64,000 nt of DNA from Halocaridina rubra (lineage: Eukaryota; Arthropoda; Malacostraca; Decapoda; Atyidae): the NCBI GenBank assembly GCA_037179515.1, contig JAXCGZ010021031.1, forward strand, positions 28,871 through 92,870, read 5' to 3'. The notes beneath the pieces were generated by a model. That model made no database searches. It was not told the origin of the DNA and saw only the letters and a program-made list of their open reading frames with translations. Below, one piece after another: positions 11,881-21,293 of the stretch; the stretch's first letter is position 1, and each line of letters starts with the position of its first letter. The position numbers were made by a program, and so were the translations under genes.

Positions 11881-12106
11881 GGGTGGGTGTATATATAATG
11901 AATAATGATGATGATCTTTTCTTATAATAGTCCTCTTTGTACTGGTGGAGGAAGCCTCCGCGGGCGCTTATTTACTATATTATTATTATTTTTTTTTTTT
12001 TTTTAAATATAGTAAATAAGTGCCCGCGGAGGCTTCTACCACCAGTACAAAGGATTACGATAAGAAAAGATCGTCATCATTATACATTATATATACACAC
12101 ACCCTA
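11880..12106. repeat. Long perfect-type hairpin, about 100-base arms, 26-base loop
   Basis: Arms 11880-11980 and 12007-12106 are reverse complements with a few mismatches (for example 'tactggtggaggaagcctcc' against 'ggaggcttctaccaccagta'). The loop is mainly a T tract. A (GA)n run follows at once. Confidence 0.85.
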
Positions 12107-12115
12107 TTGGGTTGA

Positions 12116-12117
<2 letters not shown>

Positions 12118-12202
<85 letters not shown>

Positions 12203-12203
12203 T
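12118..12203. repeat. (GA)n microsatellite
   Basis: About 42 GA units with one interruption, starting 12 bases after the hairpin arm. Confidence 0.95.
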
Positions 12204-12274
12204 TTAATTAACTTTTGTTCATTCAACCAAAACTACATTATTTATTGCAAAAATAATGGTTTAATTACAAATTC

Positions 12275-12278
<4 letters not shown>

Positions 12279-12324
<46 letters not shown>

Positions 12325-12360
12325 CTCCACAATCATCATCAAAGGAAAATTATTGTTAAA

Positions 12361-12411
<51 letters not shown>

Positions 12412-12431
12412 TATACATACATACATACATA
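12279..12431. repeat. (AAT)n blocks and (CATA)n, with block Y between
   Basis: (AAT)n at 12279-12324 and 12361-12410 flank 'ctccacaatcatcatcaaag', the Y block also seen at 10625 and 14885. (CATA)5 follows and abuts the 3' end of the LINE on the minus strand. Confidence 0.85.
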
Positions 12432-14227
12432 TACCTTGGCTGTTTCCACCTTTAATTGGGGGTAGCCGACATCAAGAAAGGAAAACAAATAGGGGGATTA
12501 CTTTGCTCTATGGGCAATGACGAGGGAGCTAGCGACCGTTCAGATGGCACTGCTGGAGTGCCACAGCCCATCCTCCCTGCTCTTCCACAACCTGTGTCGC
12601 TTCACAACTGCCAGCTCCTCCTACTGCCCCTACCACAGGGCTATCTCTGTAAGATGCAGCCCCGTGGTAACAGCAGATGCCCATCAGAACCGCGTCACAA
12701 TCGCTCGCCACTCATTCCTATTCCTAGCACGCTCGCTTGCTTCCCTCACATCCATCCTCCTATCATTCAAGGCTCTCCTTACTCCATTCATCCATCCAAA
12801 CCTAGGCCTCCCTCTAGCATTTCTCCCATCAACTCTCGCATTCATCACCTTTTTCAGCAGCCTTTCATCATCCATCCTTTCCACATGGCCAAACCATCTC
12901 AGAACATTCATATCCAGTCTGGCTGCAATTTCTCTCCTCACACCCGTACTTGCTCTCACCACTTCATTCCTAACCCTATCCAATCGAGATACACCAATCA
13001 TACTCCTCAGGCATTTCATATCAAACACATTTAGTTTCCGTCTCTCACTTACTTTCATACCCCATAACTCTGATCCATACATCACAGTTGGCACAACCAC
13101 TTTCTCATACAAAACTTTCTTAACATTCATTTCCAACCCTCTATTCTTCATCACTCCTTTCAATGCACCCAACACTTTACATCCTTCATTCACTCTGTGA
13201 CACACATCTGCTTCCACTCCACCATTTGCAGCTATAACCGAGCCTAAATACTTAAACTGATTAACCTCCTCAAGTGTCTCTCCATTCAACATAACATTCA
13301 ATCCAGCGCCATCCTCATTTCTTGTACACCTCATAACCTTACTCTTTCCCACATTCACTCGCAGCTTCCTTCTCTCACACACCATTCCAAATTCTGACAC
13401 TAACTGACACAGCTTTTCCTCGGAATCTGCCACCACCACAGTATCATCTGCAAACAGCAACTGATTCAGCTCCCACTCGTTATCATCCCCATCTACCATT
13501 CTCAAACCTCGACCACGCACTCGCTCATTCACCTCTCTTACAACTCCATCAATATACAAATTGAACAGCCATGGTGACATCACACATCCCTGTCTCATTC
13601 CCACACTCACTGGAAACCACTCACTCACTTCATTCCCTACCCTAACACAAGCTCTACTACCCTCATACAAACTCTTCACTGCATGCAACAATTTACCATT
13701 AATTCCATATAATCTCAAAACATTCCACATAGCCTCTCTATCAACTCTATCATATGCTTTCTCCAGATCCAAAAATGCAAAATACACATCCTTACCCTTT
13801 GCTAAATATTTCTTACATAACTGCCTAACTATAAAAATCTGATCTATACAACCTCTACCTCTCCTAAAACCACTCTGCACTTCCGCGATCACATATTCTG
13901 TCTTATCCCTAATCCTATTAACCAGTATCCTACCATACACTTTTCCTACCACACTCAACAAACTTATACCCCTAAAATTACTGCATTCATACATATCTCC
14001 CTTACCTTTGTATAGGAGCACTATACAGGCAATCACCCAATCCACTGGCACCAATGACAACATAAAGCATATATTAAACACTCTCACTAACCATTCCAAT
14101 GCAGTCACACCCCCTTCTTTCAACATCTCCGCTCTCACACCATCCATTCCAGGTGCTTTACCTGCTTTCGCTTCATACAATGCCCTTTTCACCTCCTCTC
14201 TTGTAATCTCTCTCATTTTCATCTCCC
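12432..14227 (-). mobile_element. 5'-truncated LINE (non-LTR retrotransposon) with open RT frame
   Basis: Minus-strand element: the RT ORF 14222-12684, then about 250 bases of 3' UTR, then a simple 'tatg' tail at 12431-12411. There is no endonuclease region, so it is 5' truncated at the junction of the inverted duplication near 14227. A 3' simple-repeat tail fits target-primed insertion. Confidence 0.75.
12684..14222 (-). CDS. LINE reverse transcriptase, 512 codons, intact frame
   Basis: RNA-directed DNA polymerase of a non-LTR retrotransposon, RTE-like by its end region. The frame opens with TREEVKRALYEAKAGKAPG (the K..PG.DG block). Motif A is FLDLEKAYDRVDRE, motif B MRQGCVMSPWLFNLYIDG, motif C (active site) LLFADDTVV, then a KYLGS block near residue 320. 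The C-terminal part has FGHVERMDDERL and ARGRPRFGWMNGVRRAL, typical of the post-RT tail. No stop or frameshift in 512 codons suggests a young copy. The endonuclease half is missing, so it could not move by itself. Confidence 0.9.
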   Translation of the reverse strand: MKMREITREEVKRALYEAKAGKAPGMDGVRAEMLKEGGVTALEWLVRVFNICFMLSLVPVDWVIACIVLLYKGKGDMYECSNFRGISLLSVVGKVYGRILVNRIRDKTEYVIAEVQSGFRRGRGCIDQIFIVRQLCKKYLAKGKDVYFAFLDLEKAYDRVDREAMWNVLRLYGINGKLLHAVKSLYEGSRACVRVGNEVSEWFPVSVGMRQGCVMSPWLFNLYIDGVVREVNERVRGRGLRMVDGDDNEWELNQLLFADDTVVVADSEEKLCQLVSEFGMVCERRKLRVNVGKSKVMRCTRNEDGAGLNVMLNGETLEEVNQFKYLGSVIAANGGVEADVCHRVNEGCKVLGALKGVMKNRGLEMNVKKVLYEKVVVPTVMYGSELWGMKVSERRKLNVFDMKCLRSMIGVSRLDRVRNEVVRASTGVRREIAARLDMNVLRWFGHVERMDDERLLKKVMNARVDGRNARGRPRFGWMNGVRRALNDRRMDVREASERARNRNEWRAIVTRF

Positions 14228-14494
14228 ATTACTGGCCCTTGGGAGATGAAAATGAGAGAGAGATTACAAGAGAGGAGGTGAAAAGGGCATTGTATGAAGC
14301 GAAAGCAGGTAAAGCACCTGGAATGGATGGTGTGAGAGCGGAGATGTTGAAAGAAGGAGGTGTGACTGCATTGGAATGGTTAGTGAGAGTGTTTAATATA
14401 TGCTTTATGTTGTCATTGGTGCCAGTGGATTGGGTGATTGCCTGTATAGTGCCCCTATACAAAGGTAAGGGAGATATGTATGAATGCAGTAATT
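13977..14494. repeat. Near-identical inverted duplication of the RT 5' end
   Basis: Arms 13977-14227 and 14241-14494, spacer 13 bases ('attactggccctt'). I see only a 2-base AG length difference and one substitution, which makes Leu to Pro in the copied frame (IVLLYKG against IVPLYKG). The second arm ends in (AAT)n. Confidence 0.9.
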
Positions 14495-14514
14495 ATAATA
14501 ATAATAATAATAAT

Positions 14515-14715
14515 AAGATCTAAAGAGAATTTTTGGAATAGACATCATGAGAGTAATGCAGAGGTATATTAAAACCCAGCAGAGAGCTGGATATTCATTA
14601 CACATCTTTTATAATCCCTTCACATCTGACAGGTCATTACACTCTCCATCTGTTTCTCTTTACAGCCTGATAAAGGCTGTTTTATTTTATCATTTTTTGG
14701 TCCATCCTGGTGTCA
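14515..14715 (+). repeat. Element A copy
   Basis: 'tggaatagacatcatgagag' through 'cacatctgacaggtcattac' to 'tggtccatcctggtgtcacc', then an A tract. It follows the inverted duplication via an (AAT)n linker. Confidence 0.75.
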
Positions 14716-14739
14716 CCAAAAAAAAAAAAAAATCTTTAA

Positions 14740-14819
14740 TTAACTCTTGTTCATTCATCCAAAACTACATTATTTATTGTAAAAATAATGGTTTAATTAC
14801 AATTCGTAATAATAATGAT

Positions 14820-14885
<66 letters not shown>

Positions 14886-14934
14886 CAAAGGAAAATTAGT
14901 TAAAAATAATAATAATAATAATAAAAATAATAAA

Positions 14935-14967
<33 letters not shown>

Positions 14968-14985
14968 TATTATTATTATAATAAT
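14740..14985. repeat. Block X, (AAT)n, block Y, (AAT)n
   Basis: Block X 'tccaaaactacattatttat' also occurs inverted at 10240-10310 and direct at 12205-12285. (AAT)n at 14820-14884 and 14905-14972 flank a short Y block ('caaaggaaaatta'). Confidence 0.75.
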
Positions 14986-14989
14986 AATA

Positions 14990-15190
14990 TCTAAGGAGAA
15001 TTTTTGGAATAGACATCGTGAAAGTAATGCAGAGGTATATTGAAACCCAGCAGAGAGCTGGATATTCATTACACATCTTTTATAATCCCTTCACATCTGA
15101 CAGGTCATTACACTCTCCATCTGTTTCTCTTTACTTCCTGATAAAGGCTGTTTTATTTTATAATTTTTTGGTCCATCCTGGTGTCACTTT
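14990..15190 (+). repeat. Element A copy, second in tandem
   Basis: Almost identical to the copy at 14515. It is followed by a Z-like block ('gcgttattcgcgaaatccga', 'ttcgcggataaaa') and then a (TA)n tract, the same order as the right arm of the foldback at 10690-11000. Confidence 0.75.
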
Positions 15191-15302
15191 TTTCTTTCTT
15201 TCTTTTTTTGCGTTATTCGCGAAATCCGACTTTTCTACTATGATTTTGGGGGGGCGTTATTTCAATTTCGCGGATAAAAAAATTGTGTATAAAAGGAACA
15301 AG

Positions 15303-15502
<200 letters not shown>

Positions 15503-15708
15503 GGTGTGTGTGTGTGTGTGTATGTGTATAGATGATACTTCAAAAATCATATTAAATAAAAAGGAATACTTACATGTCAGTACTCCATTACAATAAAAAA
15601 TAGTGTGAATACCTGAAAATAAAAGGAATATATTATTAATATACTCTTGCTTAGTATAAGATAAAAAATATTAGTACTGTATATATAATACTCATTCAGA
15701 AATATGAT

Positions 15709-15879
15709 GAACGCAATTTCACAGTGGTTAGAGCGGCAGACTTGGAGAGTGACAAACCCATGTTCGAGCCCAATGCAGGGTATTAGGAAGGTCATCAAAT
15801 CTTAATTCACAAGCTCTAGCCCGTCTGTGTCCATCTCCTTTTCAATGGGGAATATAAGTGACATGTACAATGGCAAACA
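15709..15879 (+). repeat. SINE-1 copy
   Basis: Head 'ttcacagtggttagagcggc', B box 'gttcgagccc', tail 'agtgacatgtacaatggcaa'. Well preserved. Confidence 0.8.
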
Positions 15880-16134
15880 ATTACTCATTAAGATTTTCAA
15901 GCTACAGTATATTGCAAGGCTTTTACTATATCTACATTATGAGAGACACTCCATTCTATTTTCAACAAGGAATGTAGTATAATTGGGAATATATCAGGAA
16001 ATTCCAGTCACCTTTTTGAATACAAATATTAAAACTCTCAAAGGGCAGAGTGCTTCTGACATTAAATTAAATGCAGAGCTGAAGAGAAGGTAATGAAACA
16101 TATTTCCTTTTTTAAACAACTTTTGTATTAAGAG

Positions 16135-16560
16135 GCTTTTATATAAGGTGACCAATTAATTCAGCTCCTCCCGACAAGGGTCATCACAATTGATCAATCA
16201 CCTCCATATTCCCTATCCCCTGCATTCACAGCACAAACCTTCATGTCCTCCCTCACCACATCCATAAACCTCTTTGGCATACCTCTTCCCCTCCTGCCTG
16301 CCACTCCCATTTTTAACATCATTCTCCCAACATACCTCTAATCCCGTCTCGGCACAAGCCCAAACCATCTCAGTCTTGCCTCTATCACTATGTCCCCAAA
16401 TCTGTATCCTCCTTTACATCACATACCCTTACGTTCTCCTCACCACGTCCAACAAATCTCCTCTTTGACCCACCTCTCCCTCTCCAGCCTGGCAGCTCCA
16501 TCATCAGAATCTTTCTTCTAACATACCCCTCATCCCTATTCAGCACACGCCCAAATCATA
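16135..16560 (-). pseudogene. Decayed LINE C-terminal segments
   Basis: Minus-strand readings such as 'RDEGYVRRKILMMELPG' and '...GGSKRRFVG' resemble the post-RT 'RR.KGRPK.RWMD' region of RTE-type LINEs. Two similar segments sit in tandem, with stops in every frame. Confidence 0.5.
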
Positions 16561-17600
16561 TATATCTAGTGACCAATTACAACAATATACTGTAAATTTG
16601 TAAGTCATGTGATATATGAGTCCAAACCAACTGCAAAGTAAATTGAAACCCACAAAAAATAAATATTTTCAAAATACAAATATATAAAAAAGTACAGTTC
16701 AGCCAAGCAATAACAACTACATTTATATATAACCAAAAGTCTTATGATAGGTGCATTTCAGAAAATATAAAATCAAATAACAAACAACATTTTTTGGTAT
16801 CAGAAAGGGCAACTATCCATGGAACTTTGCACCAAAACCAACACTAGTCTTTGAGAGCCTGGAGAAAAACACGACCCCATGTGAACATGAAATAAGCAGT
16901 TGGCGAAAGAGAACTGAAATTCATTTTAATTCTTCTATGGTTTTCTATATGTTTTGAAGAAATATGACTTTCAAAACCGATGGAAATTATTCCTTGACCT
17001 AACTTAACTTTACCTAACCTATATAAATGCATAGTTTATGATGATTTTGAAGGTCAAATTCTTTAAAAAAACATAATAAACCTTAAATATATTGAGACCA
17101 AATTAAACAATGTAAAATGGTCGGGATGAGACGGGTGTAACAGTAAAAAAAAAAAATGGAGAAACTTAACCAATTCTAAGCAACCTAACCTATGCAATAC
17201 AACTGCGTAATGACACCAAAAAAAAAAAAATTGAAAAGTTTAATACTAACCTTTAGATCTGTAGATACAGAAGCTGGCATCAAATAACCCCGTCTGCAAG
17301 CCAGGAAACAGCATAGCTTCCGACAGCTAAGCTACGGGTCAATTATGGGCCTTAGCTTAGGGCAAAAGCTAAAGCAATGCCACAGACCGCATAATTCAAT
17401 CACGTATTATATGAGCTATAAATACATATTTCTATAGTTTAAACACTTAAAACATACTAAAAACACTCAAAGTAAAAGAAATTTGAGTTACGGTAAATAA
17501 TAAAGACACTAATATTAACAAATTATATGAAAAAAAAACTCAAACGTGGAAAATACACGATGTGTTTACATTATTCGTCTTCCTTGTAAAAACTTGTAGG
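16561..17600. other. No supported gene; AT-rich, some TTAGG-like motifs
   Basis: Contains 'cctaacttaactttacctaacc' near 17000 and several A tracts. A possible short minus-strand exon is discussed under rejected items. No SINE or LINE is recognised here. Confidence 0.5.
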
Positions 17601-17607
17601 AAATGGG

Positions 17608-17610
<3 letters not shown>

Positions 17611-17669
<59 letters not shown>
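17611..17669. repeat. (ATT)n microsatellite
   Basis: About 19 uninterrupted ATT units. Confidence 0.95.
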
Positions 17670-17671
<2 letters not shown>

Positions 17672-17759
17672 ATTCCCTGGCTTATTAAACAAATAAAATA
17701 CATGTAATTACTATCAATAATTAAATAAAAGTTTTACATGATTAGATCGGTTAAATGAC

Positions 17760-17883
<124 letters not shown>

Positions 17884-18317
17884 CCACAAACTATTAAATT
17901 CCCATTTAACAAATAATATAAACTATAGTAATTCTTATTATTGATACAAAAAACTTTTTTTTATTAATGTATAATTTTTTTTTAAATAATGGCAAAATAA
18001 TAACTCATTATTAAGTGATAATAATTAGTTCAACATTTTCCTGACCTTTCGAGGTATAATTGTGAACTCATTTCTGTCAGTGCAAAAAGCCATTGTAGGG
18101 TAGCCGAAGTAGTAAAACCGACTCGGAGACGGGGAGTTACGAGCATGGTGCTCTTTCCCGTGGGTACATTTAGGTAAATATATAGGATAGATCACTATCA
18201 GTATTTCTCATAATATATTTGTAGTGCCAAAAATCTAATTTTGTTACCAATTAACAAAGGATGCCAAATATTGGCACCGCTGCCAAATCATTAATAATGG
18301 GCCTTTGTACATAAGGA

Positions 18318-18610
18318 CTGTAAATCCCCTTGTGTGGGGGTGGCCGAATCAAAGCACACATATTCACCAGAATCTTTTATGATAAGGATTGAATCTTGTA
18401 AAATGATTATACCCCAGAATTTAACCTCACAAATTGTGAGGTTAAGTTAGATTAGGCTAGTATAAGGTAGATTAAGTTAGGTAACTTGCTATGTAAATAT
18501 GACTAACCCTAGAGCACCTTGGAGTTACTTTTCTTTACTTGATGCCGAAGGACTGCCACAGTAACCCCCTACCCTGCTTGGGTCACCCATAGTAAAAGGG
18601 GACCTTTGGC
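18318..18610 (-). repeat. SINE-4 copy split by MITE-1
   Basis: SINE-4 tail reversed at 18318-18385 ('gtggccgaatcaaagcacac') and SINE-4 start reversed at 18550-18605 ('accctgcttgggtcaccc') flank a MITE-1 copy at about 18390-18545 ('ggttaagttagattaggc'). Confidence 0.6.
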
Positions 18611-19143
18611 GGATTAATTGTTTGGATTTCCTAATCCCTAGTTGGGTGCAAGGGGACCGTCCTAATGTAGACATAAGGAATAACGATCCTTAACCTTTGG
18701 GAAATTTGTTGGTATTTTTTTACTATTACTCCCATCTTATCCTCTACTATTTTAAGCTGTGAGTAGGTCTCGATATTACAAGATTATTGTGTATTGGATG
18801 AATCTGTCCTCCAGGGTCATCATAAATTACTCGTTCAAAAGTTAGCTTACACTAGGTTAAGTTAATTTCTGGCAGTCTTGAAGGACAGATTCGTTCAAAT
18901 CACATCGAAAACCAATGAAACAACTTAAATTTCACTTCTAAAGGGAGAAGGTTGTGTATGTAAAAATTTTCTAATTTTTTAAATTAGCTTTATTATACAC
19001 ATATGCCATTGTTGAGGTTTGTTACTGATTGCTCGTGGAGATTGGCTTTTGCACACTGATGAAGAAAATATTTTTACTAGTGTCTGTGTCACTTAGTAAG
19101 TTTTATTTTTTTTAAATTAAATTGTTAGATAGGTTTCCATTTA

Positions 19144-19302
19144 ATATGTCACTATTAATCCTTATTCAGTTGGGGTGGATACAGACAGATTGGAGCTGGG
19201 GAATTAAAGCTGGATGCCCCTCATAACACCTTGCTATGGGCTTGCTCAGGGGTTTGTCACATCCTGAGTTGTTCACTCTGACCACTGCACTACCGTGGCA
19301 TT
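19144..19302 (-). repeat. SINE-1 copy
   Basis: Reverse of the family: 'atgtcactattaatccttat...ggaattaaagctggatgccc...gaccactgcactaccgtggc'. The complete head is at the right. Confidence 0.75.
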
Positions 19303-19313
19303 TTATGTTTACC

Positions 19314-19508
19314 TGTTAATCTCCATTCAAATGGGGGTGGACGCAAATTGGAGCTGGGGAATTATGGCTGAATGTCCTTTCTTATGCCCCAAGATGGGCT
19401 CAAGCACAGGTTTGTCACTTCCTGAGTCAAGTGATTACCTAATTGTGATTACCTAATTGTGTTTACGGGAAAGAGCCCAAAGCTCGTATCTTCCCGTCTC
19501 CTGATCGG
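19314..19508 (-). repeat. SINE-1 copy with head replaced by element E
   Basis: The reversed SINE-1 tail and body (19314-19432) stop at 'tcctgagtcaagt', where the tRNA-like head should begin; element E (plus orientation) follows directly at 19433. Element E probably inserted into, or broke, the SINE. Confidence 0.6.
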
Positions 19509-19730
19509 TTCCACTGTGCTAACGCGGTTCCCTTATGACATTATATTGTTCTAGATTAAGGATTTATACCCTCACTGAAAATAAGCATTATATTAATGCC
19601 AAGGAATGCCAAGGATAACAGGATGAACACATGATAGATTGCAGTTATCTTAGATCCTCTTCCTAAATATTTCAGTTATTTTTTTAAGCAGTGGTACTTT
19701 GAACTGTAACTAACCAAGATGTGTTATGCT

Positions 19731-20055
19731 AGGACATTGTCCCTTAAGACAGTTGCATACAGGACAATTGCCCCTCGCTGTAATTGCCCCTTAGGACGAT
19801 TGCCTCTTGAGACACTACTGCCAAGGTCATTAGCCCCTAAACTAACGTACCCTATCCTAACAAACAAGTATGAAATAATAAACTGTTTACAGTTAGCTTC
19901 TTTTTGTTAATTATGTCATTATTATATGACAGATTTAATTTCATATATTATCTAGGGACAGTTGTCTGCTTTTGCATCAAGAGGTAGTGGTTATTGTCCT
20001 TAAGGCAATCATTCCAGGGGGAATTGTCTCATTGGGCAGTTGTCCTTACCCTGTG
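19731..20055. repeat. Degenerate repeat built on GGACAATTGYCCCT
   Basis: About ten variants of 'gacaattgcccctta' or its reverse ('ggcaattgtc') over 325 bases. The core is itself palindromic (caattg). No ORF of note. Confidence 0.5.
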
Positions 20056-20360
20056 TTATCCAGTGCTCCATGACTCATAAGTACATAGTTTTTTTTTATT
20101 TTTTCCCAGTTAGAGAAAAGCAAAGACTTTATAAGCATATAGTATATTTTATATAAGATTGTGGTATGGTATTCTCATTTCAGTGATATAAGAAAATCAT
20201 TTATATTCAAGAAAGATTTTTAGACCCTGTAACAGATGTGTTGACGTCGATTACTTTGAGGGTTCGTAAAACTACACTGCTTGCCATCACACATATCTGT
20301 CACTGAAAAAAATATAAAATTCTTTGAATTGATATTTATTAATTGAACTTTGTTTACGTT

Positions 20361-20434
20361 TTATGTGTCCCTTTTAGTACCCATTATGAGGCTGAACACA
20401 GACGGATTGGAGCTGGGGAATTAAGGTTTGATTA
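20361..20434 (-). repeat. SINE-1 tail fragment
   Basis: 'tatgtgtcccttttagtacc...ggagctggggaattaagg' reversed tail; head absent. Confidence 0.6.
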
Positions 20435-20486
20435 AATCCTATGAGGACTATTTCCACTGTAGTAGGAGTGTATTTCTTTTATTACA

Positions 20487-20630
20487 TAATTGTTGCCATC
20501 ATATGTGGAGGGGAACACAAGTTGGAACTGGGAAACTAAGAGTGGATGTCCTTCCTAATGTCCTGCCTTGGTCTCAAACCTGCATTTCTTGCTTCTCTAC
20601 CCACATGGTCTACCCCTGAGCTACTCCAGT
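20487..20630 (-). repeat. SINE-1 copy
   Basis: Reversed body 'gtggatgtccttcctaatgt' and head 'tctacccctgagctactcc'. Confidence 0.7.
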
Positions 20631-20899
20631 TTATCAATTAATGTTCATAATCCTATCTTTGTATCTCAAATTTGTACTACAATATTTCATAGTTGAACTT
20701 TGCATGTATAGGCTATATTAACTCCAACATAAAAAAAAGTATTATTTTATGATGTACATGAGTACAATTAATACCTCTGTAAAATATTCTAGAGTAGACA
20801 ACAAAATAATTTTATTTACAACGCAGTACAGTCATAAAACTGTATTTCATTATGCACTATATTTACTGGTAGGTAATGATCTTAATTATGTATTACTCT

Positions 20900-21232
20900 T
20901 TAGTTGACCCTTATCTTGCGCTGTTAATTGGTTCCTCCACATCCCATGACAGGAAATATTGTCTATTTTCAAATCTCTTATATTTGTGTCTATATTTTCC
21001 ATATAATCAATTACCAACATCCCATATAGGCTACTTTGAATTATGCCCAAATTTCTGTTTTGTACTATAATTAAAATTTACCTATTTCCAGGTGAATTTA
21101 TATAAAGACAGTATTGTTACAGGTATAATGTATTTTTTAAGGGAAAATTGTATGAAATGCTATTTATATTGATTTTTTAACAGTGTATATTCAAATTTGC
21201 ACTATTTAAACCTGTGTAAGATAAGAAACAAC
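20900..21232. mobile_element. MITE-2 copy (about 330 bp)
   Basis: Inverted ends 'agttgacccttatcttgcg' and 'taagataagaaacaactt', with 'ggttcctccac' inside the left end. Relatives lie at 23257-23552 and 35107-35432; all have 'agttgtYYcty...cttac' ends and no ORF. The possible last exon of gene A falls inside its right end. Confidence 0.6.
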
Positions 21233-21293
21233 TTAATTTCTTTTTTTCTAATTCTATCTTTTAATCATAAGAAACCAGAAGATAAAGGTTATC

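Noticed and set aside
12517..13200. Plus-strand ORF of 227 codons
   Set aside because: Antisense shadow of the LINE reverse-transcriptase frame; no family features.
17240..17283. Minus-strand 'MPASVSTDLK' followed by donor gttagt, with an open stretch ending ALKD at 16844
   Set aside because: Only ten codons, no recognised family, and the supposed next exon has no clear acceptor; chance cannot be excluded.
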